A DNA stretch of 64,000 nt from Staphylococcus felis (GCF_003012915.1 NZ_CP027770.1:2356001-2420000), one strand, 5' to 3'. Counted from the first letter of the stretch, positions 29,084 to 40,467 are shown. Program-made: numbers and translations. The notes: generated by a model not told the origin, from the sequence alone.

Positions 29084-30082
29084 ATGAAGGTCAAACACTT
29101 TAAACACCTGATAGGGGCTCGCACGATAAAAACAGGATTAGCTACTTTTTTAACGGCTTTATTTTGCTTAATGTTAGATTTAAATCCTATTTTTGCAATA
29201 CTTTCTGCAGTTGTAACCATTGAACCGACTGTAAAAGCATCTATTCGAAAAGGTTACAAAAGGCTACCAGCTACGGTTATGGGAGCGTTTATAGCTGTTG
29301 TTTGTACATATTTATTTGGCGATGAATCGCCTTGGACATATGGTTTAACGGCAACTATCACAATCATTTTATGTATACAATTTAATTTACATGTAGGTAT
29401 ATCAGTCGCAACATTAACTGCTCTAGCTATGATTCCAGATATTGATCATAATTATGCTTATAACTTTTTTTCGAGACTCTTAACAGCAATTATTGGCCTA
29501 GGAACAGCAGGACTCGTTAATTTTATCATATTACCACCAAAATACTACGACCAAATCGAATCATTAATTGATAAAACTGAAAGACACATTTATCATTTAT
29601 TTGACTGTCGTATGAAAGAACTTATGATAGGACAATTTAAATCAAAAAAAAGCGACGACTCTGTTGAACAACTTCATTTATGGAATAGTCGAATAGAAGA
29701 GTTACTCGGATTCCAACGAGACGAGCTTAAGTTTCATAAAAGCAAAAGGCGTAGCGAAGAATGGTTAAGATTAAGAAAATTGACAAACCGAGCTCATGAA
29801 AACCGCCTACTCATCACACATTTATCTAACATTATATATTTGCCTGATGATGCGATGATGTTATTTAATGACAAAGAAAAACAAGCCATCATAGTAATCT
29901 CTCAACGCATTGATCAAATCATCAATTGTGGCACATTTAAGCCTGAACGAAAAGCGGCATCAACACTTAAAAATTCCGTAAAAGGGCTTAATGAATTCGA
30001 TACCAATCAAGTGAAGAGCCATACAATATACGAAATTCTATTAATTTACCGTATTCTATCCTTACGCTATCGTGTTAAATAA
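29084..30082 (+). CDS. ArAE/FUSC-family membrane protein (second)
   Basis: Second aromatic-acid-exporter/FUSC-type protein of the window. The first 150 residues are hydrophobic helices ending in NFIILPPKYYDQIESL, a close echo of LPPKFETKIYYN in the protein at 1943-3037. The remaining 180 residues are a charged helical cytoplasmic domain. I take the second ATG (29084), 332 residues, since GGGAG then has normal spacing; the ATG at 29078 is only two bases from it. The gene is divergent from map and ends at a bidirectional terminator facing gatD. The substrate is unknown. Confidence 0.8.
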   Translation: MKVKHFKHLIGARTIKTGLATFLTALFCLMLDLNPIFAILSAVVTIEPTVKASIRKGYKRLPATVMGAFIAVVCTYLFGDESPWTYGLTATITIILCIQFNLHVGISVATLTALAMIPDIDHNYAYNFFSRLLTAIIGLGTAGLVNFIILPPKYYDQIESLIDKTERHIYHLFDCRMKELMIGQFKSKKSDDSVEQLHLWNSRIEELLGFQRDELKFHKSKRRSEEWLRLRKLTNRAHENRLLITHLSNIIYLPDDAMMLFNDKEKQAIIVISQRIDQIINCGTFKPERKAASTLKNSVKGLNEFDTNQVKSHTIYEILLIYRILSLRYRVK

Positions 30083-30101
30083 TTTAATAACATTATGTCA
30101 T

Positions 30102-30145
30102 AAAAGTCGGCGCACCTTGTATGATGTTGAGGTGTGTCGACTTTT
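30102..30145. terminator. Bidirectional terminator between FUSC gene and gatD
   Basis: The stem AAAAGTCGGCGCACCT paired with AGGTGTGTCGACTTTT has a 12-nt loop and T-runs on both strands. It lies between convergent genes. Confidence 0.85.
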
Positions 30146-30161
30146 ATGATCATTCCTATGA

Positions 30162-30887
30162 TTAGGCTTTTTGATTTAGTGCTCGATTCACAAGTACTTG
30201 TTTCGCTGCTTCTTCTACTGTATTATCTAATTTCTGTGGTTCAAATGGGATACCTTTACGTTTGGCTGCTGCTTCTAAAAGATAGTCTGTCAACTCATGA
30301 TTTTTCGGCAAGACCGGCCCATGTAAATACGTACCTAATAAATTTTTGTAGTGAATTCCTTCTTTTTGCTCCGTATCATTATTACCATAGCCATATTTCA
30401 CATTACCTAATGTATCGTAGTGATGATATGTGCGACCACCATGGTTTTCAAAACCGACTATCGTTCCAAACTTCTCGCTTTCGATAACGATATCTCCTGT
30501 CAGTCGATCTTCTTTAGATTCAGTATAAAAATCTAATATATGCAGTCCTTCTAATTCTTGACCATCTGGCGTAATATATTTCTCACCTAAAAATTGATAA
30601 CCGCCACAGACTGTTAAACCTGGCAATCCATCTTCTATCGCATCTTTTAATTGTTTTTTGATTTTAAGTAAGGCTTGTGTCGCTAACGCCTGTTCACGAT
30701 CACTACCACCACCAATAAAGAAAATATCAGCTTTTGATAAGTCAATATTTTCAGTTTCGTTAATATCAACAACATTTAACTTAATATTTCGTTGTTTTGC
30801 ACGAAATTTAAGGGCCATAATATTACCAATATCGCTATACAGATTCAATTTGTCTGGCATAAAATGATAAACCGTCAACTCATACAT
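30162..30887 (-). CDS. gatD: Lipid II isoglutaminyl synthase, glutaminase subunit GatD
   Basis: Glutamine amidotransferase that supplies ammonia to MurT for amidating the D-glutamate of lipid II, which affects wall cross-linking and beta-lactam and lysozyme resistance. The catalytic cysteine is C94 in [11 protein letters not shown] and the histidine is H189 in TYLHGPVL, the same numbers as in S. aureus GatD. The 241 residues match the family. It begins 2 nt after the murT stop codon and is translated with it. Confidence 0.95.
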   Translation of the reverse strand: MYELTVYHFMPDKLNLYSDIGNIMALKFRAKQRNIKLNVVDINETENIDLSKADIFFIGGGSDREQALATQALLKIKKQLKDAIEDGLPGLTVCGGYQFLGEKYITPDGQELEGLHILDFYTESKEDRLTGDIVIESEKFGTIVGFENHGGRTYHHYDTLGNVKYGYGNNDTEQKEGIHYKNLLGTYLHGPVLPKNHELTDYLLEAAAKRKGIPFEPQKLDNTVEEAAKQVLVNRALNQKA

Positions 30888-30889
30888 CG

Positions 30890-32200
30890 TTATTGTTCCT
30901 CCTTGAATAAACGCTCTAATTGATCAAGCATTGGTGTTAAAGAGGTGTAATTTGGAATAGCCACAATAAATGCATGATAATTCATTGCGAATGCCGTCGC
31001 TTTATAAATGTCCTTTTCAATTATAATAGGCACATTTACCTCAGCTAATTTGAGTCTAAGTTGAAGCTCTTCAGCACGGCTTCCAGTTACTATAATCGCC
31101 TCAATATCTTGATTGCTTAACTTTTCAAAATCAGCATCGTAAATCCATGATGTATCACGCCCATCAGCAGCAAAATCATTTAAACTCAATACGTAAACCT
31201 TTTTTTCTTTTAATTTTTCGCCCATTGCCATTGTTGCATTCATTCCAGCAGGATTTTTAGCTAAATTAATCAATGCTTTATGTTTTTGACCTTCAAAATA
31301 TTGCATACGACCATTATTAGACGTATAACTTTCAAATCCTTTTCGAATAGACTCATCATTTAAACCAAGTTCTCGTAATGTCGCATATGCAGCTAACGCA
31401 TTATACGCATTAAAATCCCCTGCAATTTTCATATCAAATGTATGACTATTTATAGTTAACTGAATAAATGGATTAATCGTAAAAGTTGAAATTTCATAAT
31501 CTGGTGTATGTCTATTAAATCCACATTCACACTGATAATGACCGAGTTGATTATAATGTATATATGAGTAATTGAGTAATCTTCCACAATTCGGACAATA
31601 TCGGCTCTCATTCATAGTTGATTGCTCAAAGGAATAGGCATTTTTTTGCATACCATAATATGTGATTCGAGAACTTGCTATTTTAAGTCGACTTACAAAC
31701 GGATCATCTGCATTTAAAATAAGCTGTATTCCTTTATCTTCAATCGCTGAAATAATGCGATTAACCATAATATCTATTTCACCAAAGCGATCCATTTGAT
31801 CTCTAAAGAAATTGGTAAATACCATCTTTGTAGGTGTCATTTCATTTAAGACACGAGGAATAGACCCTTCATCAATCTCGATGACAGCCATTTTAGTTTG
31901 AGGGGTTGTTTGCACGATAAACGCTGACGTTATTCCCGCAGCCATATTGGCACCTTCATTATTGTGAATAATGTCGATATGATTCGCTTTTAGTGTATGG
32001 CCAATTAAGTTCGATGTCGTTGTTTTGCCGTTTGTCCCACTAATAAAAACGACTTCATCCACTTTTGCTGCTAACTTTCTTAAAATACGATTATCAATTT
32101 TTCGTGCAACTTGGCCTGGTAAGTCTGTCCCTTTTTTGCCAACTGCACGACTCGCTTTCCTAGCTAATTTAGCCATCTGGGTTGCTGTCCATTGTCTCAT
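30890..32200 (-). CDS. murT: Lipid II isoglutaminyl synthase, Mur-ligase-like subunit MurT
   Basis: Mur-ligase-like partner of GatD that activates the glutamate of lipid II with ATP. The P-loop is [11 protein letters not shown] (about 54-64). The four zinc-ribbon cysteines C202, C205, C224 and C226 are visible in YCPNCGR and YQCECGF. The C-terminal DUF1727 domain contains [13 protein letters not shown] with the catalytic acidic residue. I start it at the ATG 32200 (436 residues, MRQWTATQ) because AGAGGAG lies 8 nt upstream; the in-frame GTG at 32209 lies within that site. Divergent from ftnA. Confidence 0.94.
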   Translation of the reverse strand: MRQWTATQMAKLARKASRAVGKKGTDLPGQVARKIDNRILRKLAAKVDEVVFISGTNGKTTTSNLIGHTLKANHIDIIHNNEGANMAAGITSAFIVQTTPQTKMAVIEIDEGSIPRVLNEMTPTKMVFTNFFRDQMDRFGEIDIMVNRIISAIEDKGIQLILNADDPFVSRLKIASSRITYYGMQKNAYSFEQSTMNESRYCPNCGRLLNYSYIHYNQLGHYQCECGFNRHTPDYEISTFTINPFIQLTINSHTFDMKIAGDFNAYNALAAYATLRELGLNDESIRKGFESYTSNNGRMQYFEGQKHKALINLAKNPAGMNATMAMGEKLKEKKVYVLSLNDFAADGRDTSWIYDADFEKLSNQDIEAIIVTGSRAEELQLRLKLAEVNVPIIIEKDIYKATAFAMNYHAFIVAIPNYTSLTPMLDQLERLFKEEQ

Positions 32201-32289
32201 TCCATACACTCCTCTAATTTCATCTCAATATTATAACATGGTCGACCACATTTCAAAAACTAAAATAAAAGACAATTCAAATTTTGATT

Positions 32290-32319
32290 GCATATTTACC
32301 GTCATTACGGGTAAAATGC
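32290..32319. promoter_or_regulatory. Inverted repeat upstream of ftnA
   Basis: GCATATTTACC and GGTAAAATGC form an imperfect inverted repeat around a 9-nt centre, 45 nt before the ftnA ATG in the murT-ftnA divergent gap. It might be an operator or a short hairpin in the leader. It does not match the PerR or Fur consensus as I know it; an AT-rich tract nearer the ATG fits those slightly better. Confidence 0.4.
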
Positions 32320-32363
32320 AAGGAGAATACAAATTATATTATACATTTATGGAGGAATTACAC

Positions 32364-32867
32364 ATGCTTGATAAAGAACTACTAGATGCTTTAAACGATC
32401 AAATGAATTATGAGTTTTATGCTGCTCATGCTTATATGGCTATGGCTGCTTACTGTGACTATTGTTCATATGACGGTTTTGCAAACTTTTACATCCAGCA
32501 AGCTAAAGAAGAACGTTTTCATGGTCAAAAAATATATGCCTATATTAACGACCGCGGAGAAAAAGCTGTTTTCTCTGATTTAGATGCACCTAAAGTTGAT
32601 TTTAGCTCAATTTTAGAAACATTTGAAGATGGATTAAAGCAAGAACGCAACGTCACAAAACGTTTCTATGATTTATCAGAAATTGCAAATCGTCAAAAAG
32701 ATTATGCTACCGTTTCATTTTTAAATTGGTTTTTAGATGAACAAGTTGAAGAAGAATCAATGTTCGAAACACATATTGATTACTTAAAACGTATCGGTGA
32801 TGATTCTAATGCGTTATACCTTTACGAAAAAGATTTAGCTCAACGCACATTCACACCTGAAAATTAA
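32364..32867 (+). CDS. ftnA: Ferritin FtnA
   Basis: Iron-storage ferritin of 167 residues that oxidises ferrous iron and stores it in a 24-subunit shell. Ferroxidase ligands are in place near the start: E17, Y24, the E49/E50 pair and H53 in EERFHGQ. The C-terminal [16 protein letters not shown] holds further acidic ligands. The ATG at 32364 has GGAGG 8 nt upstream; an upstream in-frame extension crosses murT and is not real. In S. aureus the orthologue is controlled by PerR, so oxidative-stress regulation is likely but not proven here. Confidence 0.95.
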   Translation: MLDKELLDALNDQMNYEFYAAHAYMAMAAYCDYCSYDGFANFYIQQAKEERFHGQKIYAYINDRGEKAVFSDLDAPKVDFSSILETFEDGLKQERNVTKRFYDLSEIANRQKDYATVSFLNWFLDEQVEEESMFETHIDYLKRIGDDSNALYLYEKDLAQRTFTPEN

Positions 32868-32883
32868 AACTTCATATTCATAT

Positions 32884-32922
32884 TGATTGGGGGGACTTTA
32901 TCTTGTTTCTCCCCTTTTATAT
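32884..32922 (+). terminator. Terminator of ftnA
   Basis: A GGGGGGA/TCTCCCC stem with a 12-nt loop, followed by TTTTAT and framed by ATTGAT/ATCAAT, lies about 17 nt after the ftnA stop codon. Confidence 0.75.
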
Positions 32923-33059
32923 CAATTGTATCTAAATACCTCTTTCGCTCCTCGATTTAACTCAGTTTCTGGTGCTTACTTTTCAAATATATTGTTTCAC
33001 ATTCCAATCTGTTTTGCTTATAATGTTGACATATCTATCATAATGAAAGGAAGATTATA

Positions 33060-33617
33060 GTGACAGACAGTTTTATTGCGATTGACTTCGAAACAGCTAA
33101 TTATAAGCGTACAAGTATTTGTTCTGTAGGAATGGTCAAGGTGGTTAATCATGAGTTAACAGAAACATTTTATACATTGGTCAATCCAAATGATTATTTT
33201 TCAAATCGAAATATTGCTGTTCATGGTATACAACCTGCTGATGTTGTCACTGCTCCTACTTTTAATAAAGTGTTTCCCTATATGTTACAATTTATGGAGC
33301 AGCTTCCAGTTGTTGCACACAATGCTGCATTTGATATGTCAGTCCTTCATGCAAGCCTTAAAGCTGCTCACTTTCAAACGCCAGATATTTCGTACTTTTG
33401 TTCTTATCAACTCTCTCGACGAACTGTTGATGCACCGCGGTATGGATTAAATCATATGATGAACTTCTATAATTTGGATTTCAAAGGACATCACGATGCC
33501 TTAAATGATGCCAAAGCATGTGCCATGATTACGTATCGTCTATTACAACATTATCCAAGCCTGAATGATGTATTAAAAATATATGGCAAACAATTACAAG
33601 ACAAAGATGTACTATAG
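33060..33617 (+). CDS. DnaQ-like 3'-5' exonuclease
   Basis: DEDDh exonuclease related to the epsilon subunit of DNA polymerase III. The motifs are all visible: IDFETA near the start (Asp and Glu), [13 protein letters not shown] in the middle, and [12 protein letters not shown] with the catalytic histidine and aspartate. The 185-residue length makes it a free-standing exonuclease domain; it has no polymerase or BRCT part. The start is GTG with an AAAGGAAGA site. Its end overlaps the convergent dinB gene by 6 nt. The cellular role (proofreading or RNA trimming) is not known. Confidence 0.87.
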   Translation: MTDSFIAIDFETANYKRTSICSVGMVKVVNHELTETFYTLVNPNDYFSNRNIAVHGIQPADVVTAPTFNKVFPYMLQFMEQLPVVAHNAAFDMSVLHASLKAAHFQTPDISYFCSYQLSRRTVDAPRYGLNHMMNFYNLDFKGHHDALNDAKACAMITYRLLQHYPSLNDVLKIYGKQLQDKDVL

Positions 33618-34682
33618 AAAATCATATATTGTCATATTACGAAAGAAACGATCTTGCAGGCTTCCAATGGATATACCAATCAAACGAATTGGCACATTCG
33701 GGTCTTTAAGTTCATAGTATAACTCATAAGCAATTTGATAAATTTCCTGACTTTCTCGTACAGGCGTTATTAAACTTCGCTGCTTTGAAAAATTTTCAAA
33801 CGCATCTGTTTTGATTTTAACGGTTACCGTTTGTCCCACTTGTCCCAACTGTTCAAGTCGTTCAGAGATTTTATGTGATAATTCTTCAATTTTCCTAAGT
33901 ATTTCATCATCATCGTTTGTATCAATTGAAAATGTGCGCTCTGCACCTACACTTTTTCGTGTTCTTTCTGATTGAACAACTCGATTATCGTGCCCTCTCA
34001 CACGTTGATATAAATGGTGTCCTTTTTTACCGAATAAGTGGACTAATGTTCGTTCTGTTTGATTATATAAATCTTGCCCAGTATAAATGTGATGCTTGTG
34101 CATTTTAATTTTTGATGCTTTACCCACTCCCGGAAAATCACCAATATCTAATTTCATTAAAATATCATGTGCATTTGAATAATTAATAACTGTTAGCCCA
34201 TTCGGCTTATTCATTCCACTGGCAAGCTTTGCTAAAAACTTATTATAAGACACGCCAGCACTTGCAGTGAGCTGTGTTTTTTCAAATATATCTCTTCTTA
34301 TAAATTGTGCAATCTGTGAGGCTGAAAGATCAGGTCTTACAAGTTCAGTGATATCCAGATAAGCTTCATCAAGTGATAATGGTTCAACTAAATCAGTATA
34401 ACTTTTGAAAATGGCCATAATTTGATGAGACACTTCTCTATACAACTCAAAATGAGGCGTAATATAGTATCCATCTGGGCACAATTGATGTGCTCGAGCC
34501 ATTGGCATTGCTGAATGTACACCATACTCACGAGCTTCATACGAAGCAGTCGAGACAACACCACGCCCACTTGCTTTCCCACCAACTATGACTGGTTTTC
34601 CTTTTAACTTAGGATTATTCCGAACCTCAACTTGTGCAAAAAAGTAATCCATATCGATATGAATAATACGGCGTGGCGTCAT
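33612..34682 (-). CDS. dinB: DNA polymerase IV (DinB)
   Basis: Y-family translesion polymerase of 356 residues. The catalytic acidic residues lie in [13 protein letters not shown] and in [23 protein letters not shown] is the conserved thumb-region block, and a little-finger domain fills the C-terminus. The end [20 protein letters not shown] may include a beta-clamp contact. It lies alone on the minus strand, convergent with the exonuclease and overlapping it slightly. I see no LexA box that I would defend. Confidence 0.93.
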   Translation of the reverse strand: MTPRRIIHIDMDYFFAQVEVRNNPKLKGKPVIVGGKASGRGVVSTASYEAREYGVHSAMPMARAHQLCPDGYYITPHFELYREVSHQIMAIFKSYTDLVEPLSLDEAYLDITELVRPDLSASQIAQFIRRDIFEKTQLTASAGVSYNKFLAKLASGMNKPNGLTVINYSNAHDILMKLDIGDFPGVGKASKIKMHKHHIYTGQDLYNQTERTLVHLFGKKGHHLYQRVRGHDNRVVQSERTRKSVGAERTFSIDTNDDDEILRKIEELSHKISERLEQLGQVGQTVTVKIKTDAFENFSKQRSLITPVRESQEIYQIAYELYYELKDPNVPIRLIGISIGSLQDRFFRNMTIYDFL

Positions 34683-34787
34683 CAGTATTCACTCCTTCTC
34701 CTTTACATCATACTAACACTCAAACTTTAAAGAAAGTGTCTTTAACTCATCAAATTCAATTTCCACATTGTTTCTGATTACATAAAT

Positions 34788-34819
34788 AAAGAACTACTCA
34801 CTTATCAAAGCAGTTCTTT
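34788..34819 (-). terminator. Terminator of rlmD
   Basis: AAAGAACT/AGTTCTTT stem with a 16-nt loop, followed on the minus strand by ATTTAT. It lies about 42 nt after the rlmD stop codon. Confidence 0.6.
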
Positions 34820-34861
34820 AACATCATACTATACGGTAATTATATTTCCTTCCAGCATCAC

Positions 34862-36223
34862 TTACTTTTTGGTTAATAAAGCGACCGTTTCGACATGCGT
34901 TGTTTGAGGAAACATATCTACCGGTGTAATTTCCTTGATGACATATTTGTCCGAAAGAAGTTGTACATCTCTCAATTGCGTACTTGGATTACATGAAATA
35001 TAGACAATCCGTTCTGGTTCAAGTTCTAGTAGCGTCTGAATAAATGTCTCATCACACCCTTTTCGAGGTGGATCGACTGTAACCACATCCGGTTTGATAC
35101 CTTCTTCTTTCCAACGTAACATAACATCTTCCGCTGCTCCTACTTCAAATGTTGTATTGGCCATTTGATTATTTAAAGCGTTTCGTTTAGCATCTTCAAT
35201 CGCTTCTTTTACGACTTCAACACCATAAACATGTTTAGCATATGGTGCCATCATTAGTCCAATTGTCCCTATACCGCAATACGTATCGAGAACAATTTCC
35301 TCTCCTGTCAATTGAGCGTAATTTTTGGCAATAGTATATAGCTTTTGTGTTTGTGTCACATTAATTTGATAAAATGATAAATCGCTAATTTCGAAAGTGA
35401 CATCATTTAAATAATCAATGATTACCTCTTTTCCATATAATGTGTGTGAAGTTTTTCCCATAATGACATTTGATTTTTCTGTATTGATATTGATTTTAAT
35501 ACTTGTAATATGAGGAAATTGAGTGATTAAGTCCTGTATTAATGCTTCTTGATGAGGGAGTTTTGTCCCATTAAGTACGAAAATAACCATTACTTCATTA
35601 GTAAAATGTCCTTTTCTAATCACAACATGACGCAATAACCCCTTGTGCTTTTCCTCTTGATAAGGTTTAATATGATACTTCTGAATCGTCTGCTTTAAAA
35701 ATCCCATGATTGCATCTTGTTCATCATATTGAATCAGACATTCATCAATATCGATAATATCGTGACTTCTCTGACGATAAAAACCCATCTTCACTTTTCC
35801 TTCTTTGTCGATGCCTACAGGTATTTGTGATTTATTTCGGTATGTCCATGGATTTTGCATACCGACTGTATCTTTAATTTTTATATTACTAAATTTTCCT
35901 TTTCGCTCAAATAAATTGATGACTTGTTCTCTTTTCATATCCAGTTGCGTTTCATAAGATATATGCTGCAACTGACAGCCTCCGCATTTGTAAAAATACT
36001 GACATGGTGGTTCAACGCGAGATGCGCTTCTCTCTTTAACTTCAACCAGCCGTCCAATTGCAAAGTTCTTTTTAACTTTTATAATTTTAAAAGACACCCA
36101 TTCATTCACTAACACTCGAGGTACAAAAATGGGATATCGCTCCATTTTGATCACTCCGTGGCCCTCATGAGTAAAATCAACAACGCGCCCTTCATATACA
36201 TTGTTCTTTTCAACTACTGACAT
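34862..36223 (-). CDS. rlmD: 23S rRNA (uracil-C5)-methyltransferase, RlmD/TrmA family
   Basis: SAM-dependent RNA uridine C5-methyltransferase. The N-terminal TRAM domain (VVEKNNVYEGRVVDFTHEGHG) is followed by an iron-sulfur motif CQYFYKCGGCQ (C-x5-C-x2-C). The SAM-binding block DTYCGIGTIGL follows, then the catalytic cysteine in VYISCNPSTQLRD. I take the ATG at 36223 (453 residues, MSVVEKNN) because GGGGAG stands at normal spacing; a further upstream reading lacks this. The exact target uridine (1939 or another) cannot be read from the sequence. It is preceded by dgkB and its terminator. Confidence 0.9.
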   Translation of the reverse strand: MSVVEKNNVYEGRVVDFTHEGHGVIKMERYPIFVPRVLVNEWVSFKIIKVKKNFAIGRLVEVKERSASRVEPPCQYFYKCGGCQLQHISYETQLDMKREQVINLFERKGKFSNIKIKDTVGMQNPWTYRNKSQIPVGIDKEGKVKMGFYRQRSHDIIDIDECLIQYDEQDAIMGFLKQTIQKYHIKPYQEEKHKGLLRHVVIRKGHFTNEVMVIFVLNGTKLPHQEALIQDLITQFPHITSIKININTEKSNVIMGKTSHTLYGKEVIIDYLNDVTFEISDLSFYQINVTQTQKLYTIAKNYAQLTGEEIVLDTYCGIGTIGLMMAPYAKHVYGVEVVKEAIEDAKRNALNNQMANTTFEVGAAEDVMLRWKEEGIKPDVVTVDPPRKGCDETFIQTLLELEPERIVYISCNPSTQLRDVQLLSDKYVIKEITPVDMFPQTTHVETVALLTKK

Positions 36224-36270
36224 AAAATACTCCCCACAATTCATATTATGCGTTTTAAAACAAAACAAAA

Positions 36271-36359
36271 AAGCGAGTCGTTGGAATAGCGCGAAGATGT
36301 TGTCTTTTTGTACTTATCGACGTTCTAGTCTCTGCTCTATTCTTGATTTGCGCTCGCTT
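36271..36359 (-). terminator. Long structured terminator of dgkB
   Basis: The outer stem AAGCGAG/CTCGCTT (36353-36359 with 36271-36277) and an inner stem around GAATAG/CTATTC enclose a large loop. TTTTTTGTTTTG follows on the minus strand. The 89-nt hairpin separates dgkB from rlmD. Confidence 0.7.
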
Positions 36360-36365
36360 AAGTTA

Positions 36366-37301
36366 TTATTCAGACTGCTGTGGTTCATCAATCAATAACA
36401 TATCATTATCTTCTTGTGAAGGTGAAAATACCTCAATATGCCTCTTTAAGTTAAAAAAATTAGCAGGTAATTGACCGCCATATTCTCCATCCACATTTAA
36501 AGGCATATCACTGAATGATGAAATGTTAATCGCTTGAGCTTTATAATAATGGACTTTAGGATGGTTGACATGCTCACCTCTAGACGCTAACGTCATAATA
36601 TGTCCTAATTCAGCAATATTTGCTTTTTCGACAATCAATAATGAAAACATGCCGTCATCAAGTTTTGCATCGGGAACTAACTTTTCAAACCCAGCCATTG
36701 AATTGGTTAGCCCTAGTAAGAACAACATAATGTCCCTCTCAAAAATCTCACCATCATATTCAATCCTTACATTAACTGCGTTCATTTGAGGTAACATCTC
36801 AAAACCTTTGATATAGTATGCAAAAGGTCCAACTATTGATTTCAATTTACTTGGAGCTTCATATGAAACTTCAGTAATTTTACCGCCACCTGCAAGATTG
36901 ATGAAATATCGACTATTCATTTTACCGATGTCAACTTCAACTGTCTTTCCAGTTAAAATCACTTTAACTGCTTCAAATATATCAGTCGGCAAATGAAGTG
37001 CTCGTCCAAAATCATTAACTGTCCCCATTGGAATGAGACCTATCTTTGGACGGTTAGGCTTTTCGGCAATTCCATTAATCACTTCATTGAGTGTACCATC
37101 ACCGCCTGCAACTATGAGCAAGTCAAAATTTTGATTAATGACTCGTGCCGCTTCTTCTGTTGCATCTCCTATCCTTTGTGTAGCATAAGCACTCGTTTCA
37201 TAACCTGCTTGTTCCATTTGAGCTAATACGTCAGGCAAAGCGCGTTTAAATAGTTCTTTTCCTGACGTTGGATTATAAATAATTCTTGCGCGTTTTCTCA
37301 T
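36366..37301 (-). CDS. dgkB: Diacylglycerol kinase DgkB
   Basis: Soluble lipid kinase that phosphorylates diacylglycerol, returning the by-product of lipoteichoic acid synthesis to phospholipid. The 311 residues match S. aureus DgkB. The nucleotide-binding motif VAGGDGTLNEVINGIA lies at about 66-81, and a second conserved block, IGLIPMGTVNDFGRALHLP, follows. The acidic C-terminal tail is short. It is read leftward with rlmD downstream after a structured terminator. Confidence 0.94.
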   Translation of the reverse strand: MRKRARIIYNPTSGKELFKRALPDVLAQMEQAGYETSAYATQRIGDATEEAARVINQNFDLLIVAGGDGTLNEVINGIAEKPNRPKIGLIPMGTVNDFGRALHLPTDIFEAVKVILTGKTVEVDIGKMNSRYFINLAGGGKITEVSYEAPSKLKSIVGPFAYYIKGFEMLPQMNAVNVRIEYDGEIFERDIMLFLLGLTNSMAGFEKLVPDAKLDDGMFSLLIVEKANIAELGHIMTLASRGEHVNHPKVHYYKAQAINISSFSDMPLNVDGEYGGQLPANFFNLKRHIEVFSPSQEDNDMLLIDEPQQSE

Positions 37302-37468
37302 TCATATCCCTCAATTTTAATGTACTCACAACTCATATTATAGCAAACCTCTTCTTCATTGAAAGTCATAACACTTAAGTTTTTAAGATAGTATTTGGGT
37401 TATAAAGCGCTATAAGTATGTGCATATGCCATTTCGATATCGCCCATAAAAATGACTTTTAAAATAAA

Positions 37469-37519
37469 TAAGGTGAGACAAAAACCTAGACTAAATCAAG
37501 ATTATACCGTCTCACCTTA
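37469..37519 (-). terminator. Terminator of the gatCAB operon
   Basis: The perfect 11-bp stem TAAGGTGAGAC/GTCTCACCTTA is followed by TTTATTTT on the minus strand, about 45 nt after the gatB stop codon. Confidence 0.85.
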
Positions 37520-37563
37520 CATTCACTCAATTTGTTGTAAATACTATATATTTCATTGAGTTT

Positions 37564-38991
37564 TTATAACTTATCAAGTTCTTCTTTTAATAATTGATTA
37601 GCAAGTTGTGGGTTTGCTTGTCCTTTTGAAAGTTTCATAATTTGTCCAACTAAGAAGCCCATCGCTTTGCCTTTACCATTTTGATAGTCTTCAACAGATT
37701 GCGGATTATTTTCAATCGCTTCTTGGACGAATTTTAGGACTGCACCTTTATCAGAAATTTGAACTAAACCTTTATCTTTCATAATTTGTTGTGCATTCCC
37801 ACCATTTTGAGCAAGTTCTGGGAATACTTTTTTAGCAATTTTACTGCTCATTGTTCCATCTTCAATCAGTTTAATCATTCCTGCTAAGTTTTCAGGTGTT
37901 AATGCTGTATCTTTCAATTCGATTTGGTTTTTATTCAAATATTCATTAACGCCACCCATTAACCAGTTAGATGTTAATTTAATATCTGCACCTTCTTTTA
38001 CAGCACCTTCAAAGAAATCAGACATTTCTTTTGTTAAAGTTAAAACGTGTGCATCATATTCAGGCAAACCATATTCAGATACATATTTTGCTTTTCGTGC
38101 GTCAGGTAATTCTGGAATCGTTTGACGTACGCGTTCTTTCCATGCTTCATCAATGTATAAAGGTACGATGTCCGGCTCAGGGAAGTAACGATAATCATCT
38201 GAAGCTTCTTTCACACGCATTAAGATAGTCTTACCTGTTGCCTCATCAAAACGACGTGTTTCTTGTAGAATCTCTCCACCATTTAATAACTCTTCTTCTT
38301 GTCTTTTAACTTCATATTCAAGTCCTTTTCGAACGTTATTAAATGAGTTTAAGTTTTTAAGTTCTGCTTTAGTTCCAAATTCTTTTTGGCCATAAGGACG
38401 TAATGAAACATTGGCATCACAACGTAAAGAACCTTCTTCCATCTTACAATCCGATACACCAGTATATTGAATAATTGCTTTTAATTTTTCTAAATAAGCA
38501 TAAGCTTCTTCTGGTGAGCGAATATCAGGTTCTGAAACGATTTCAACTAATGGCGTCCCTTGACGATTTAAGTCCACTAATGAATAACCATTTTTGTGCG
38601 TAGATTTACCAGCATCTTCTTCCATATGAAGACGTGTAATGCCGATGCGTTTTGTTTCACCGTTCACTTCAATATCAATATGACCGTGTTCACCAATAGG
38701 TTGGTCTAATTGTGAAATTTGGTATGCTTTTGGATTATCTGGATAAAAATAATTTTTTCGATCAAATTTAGACTCTGTTGCAATATCCATATTAAGCGCC
38801 ATAGCAGCACGCATAGACCAATCTACTGCGCGTCTATTAACAGTAGGTAAGACACCTGGATAAGCTAAATCGATTACGCTTGTGTTTGTATTAGGTTCTG
38901 CACCATATCCAACAGGTGCATTTGAAAACATTTTAGAATCTGTTTTCAATTCAACGTGGACTTCAAGCCCTATTATTGTTTCAAAATGCAT
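37564..38991 (-). CDS. gatB: Asp/Glu-tRNA amidotransferase subunit B
   Basis: tRNA-binding and kinase-type subunit of the GatCAB complex that makes Gln-tRNA(Gln), and Asn-tRNA(Asn) where needed, from misacylated tRNA. The 475 residues contain the cradle domain with [17 protein letters not shown] and [18 protein letters not shown] at their usual places. The YqeY-like tail (from about 400, [20 protein letters not shown]) binds tRNA. It follows gatA after 13 nt and ends the operon with a terminator. Confidence 0.97.
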   Translation of the reverse strand: MHFETIIGLEVHVELKTDSKMFSNAPVGYGAEPNTNTSVIDLAYPGVLPTVNRRAVDWSMRAAMALNMDIATESKFDRKNYFYPDNPKAYQISQLDQPIGEHGHIDIEVNGETKRIGITRLHMEEDAGKSTHKNGYSLVDLNRQGTPLVEIVSEPDIRSPEEAYAYLEKLKAIIQYTGVSDCKMEEGSLRCDANVSLRPYGQKEFGTKAELKNLNSFNNVRKGLEYEVKRQEEELLNGGEILQETRRFDEATGKTILMRVKEASDDYRYFPEPDIVPLYIDEAWKERVRQTIPELPDARKAKYVSEYGLPEYDAHVLTLTKEMSDFFEGAVKEGADIKLTSNWLMGGVNEYLNKNQIELKDTALTPENLAGMIKLIEDGTMSSKIAKKVFPELAQNGGNAQQIMKDKGLVQISDKGAVLKFVQEAIENNPQSVEDYQNGKGKAMGFLVGQIMKLSKGQANPQLANQLLKEELDKL

Positions 38992-39004
38992 GGATTGCCA
39001 CTCC

Positions 39005-40465
39005 TTATAAGTTTTGATATTGATCGTGTAGGTTGAACTTTGTTTCGTATTGATATGCTACGCGATATAATGTCTTTTCATCAAATGGTTTACCGATAAG
39101 TTGAAGCCCTATTGGACGTTTGTTTTCTGCCAAACCACATGGCAATGAGATACCAGGTAAACCTGCTAAGTTAACAGGTGTTGTTAACAAATCATTGGCA
39201 TACATTGTTAATGGATCATTAATCTCACTTCCAAGATCAAATGCTACAGTCGGTGTCGTTGGTCCAATAATAACATCATAGTCTTCAAAAACTTTCTCAA
39301 AATCATTTTTGATTAACGTACGAACTTTTTGCGCTTTTTTATAGTAGGCATCAAAGTAACCCGAACTCAATACATATGTTCCTAAGAAAATACGGCGTTT
39401 AACTTCGTCTCCAAATCCTTCGCTACGTGACATTTTATATAATTCTTCAAGCGATTTTGCATCTTTAGAATGGTAACCATAACGAATCCCATCAAAACGC
39501 GCTAAGTTTGAAGACGCTTCTGCTGACGCAATAACATAATATGACGGAATACCAGCTGATGTACGCGGGAGACTCACTTCTTCAACTGTTGCTCCTAGAG
39601 TTTTTAAAGTTTCAGCCGCTTCTAATACAGCTGATTTCACTTCTTCGTCGACACCCTCACCAATATATTCTTTAGGTAAGGCAATTTTCATACCTTGAAT
39701 ATCGTTTCCAATTTCTGAAGTGAAGTCTGTTGCAACACCTGGTGCACTAGTTGAGTCCATTTCATCTTCACCAGAAATAGCTTCAAGAACAAGTGCATTG
39801 TCTTTTACATTACGTGTAATAGGACCAATCTGATCTAAAGAAGATGCAAACGCAACTAATCCAAAACGAGAAACACGTCCATATGTAGGTTTTAATCCAA
39901 CTACGCCACAATACGCTGCCGGTTGACGAATCGAACCACCCGTATCAGTACCTAATGTAAATGGCACGAGACCTGCAGCCACTGCTGCTGCTGAACCACC
40001 TGATGATCCACCTGGTACAGCCTTGTGATCAAATGGGTTAACTGTTTTCTTAAAGTAAGATGTTTCAGTAGAACCACCCATTGCAAACTCATCTAAGTTT
40101 ACTTTACCAATAAGAATACCATTTTCAGCATGTAATTTTTTCATTACAGTTGATTCATAAATAGGTACAAAGCCTTCTAGCATTTTACTTGCACATGTTG
40201 TTTCTAAACCTTCTGTAATAATGTTATCTTTAATCCCCATAGGAATCCCGAATAATTTTCCTTCAATCTGACCTTTCTCTTGTAATGCATCAAGCGCTTC
40301 TGCTTTTTTGATTGCATTGTCTTTATCTAATGCGAGAAATGATTGAATAGTTGGATCCGTTTCTTCAATAGCATTATAAATATCTTTTACAATTTCTGAA
40401 GGTTTAATTTCATTATTTTTTATCATTTTTTGTAGATTTTCAATTGATTCATAACGGATGCTCAT
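39005..40465 (-). CDS. gatA: Asp/Glu-tRNA amidotransferase subunit A
   Basis: Amidase-signature subunit that releases ammonia from glutamine for GatB. The Ser-cisSer-Lys triad is visible: the lysine in [10 protein letters not shown] and two serines in [15 protein letters not shown] and [16 protein letters not shown]. At 486 residues it is the usual length. The stop codon of gatC lies 2 nt before its ATG, so all three subunits are coupled. Confidence 0.97.
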   Translation of the reverse strand: MSIRYESIENLQKMIKNNEIKPSEIVKDIYNAIEETDPTIQSFLALDKDNAIKKAEALDALQEKGQIEGKLFGIPMGIKDNIITEGLETTCASKMLEGFVPIYESTVMKKLHAENGILIGKVNLDEFAMGGSTETSYFKKTVNPFDHKAVPGGSSGGSAAAVAAGLVPFTLGTDTGGSIRQPAAYCGVVGLKPTYGRVSRFGLVAFASSLDQIGPITRNVKDNALVLEAISGEDEMDSTSAPGVATDFTSEIGNDIQGMKIALPKEYIGEGVDEEVKSAVLEAAETLKTLGATVEEVSLPRTSAGIPSYYVIASAEASSNLARFDGIRYGYHSKDAKSLEELYKMSRSEGFGDEVKRRIFLGTYVLSSGYFDAYYKKAQKVRTLIKNDFEKVFEDYDVIIGPTTPTVAFDLGSEINDPLTMYANDLLTTPVNLAGLPGISLPCGLAENKRPIGLQLIGKPFDEKTLYRVAYQYETKFNLHDQYQNL

Positions 40466-40467
40466 CT

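Noticed and set aside
32025..32363. Long upstream extension of the ferritin frame
   Set aside because: It crosses murT on the other strand, and the GGAGG site at 32351 fixes the real start.
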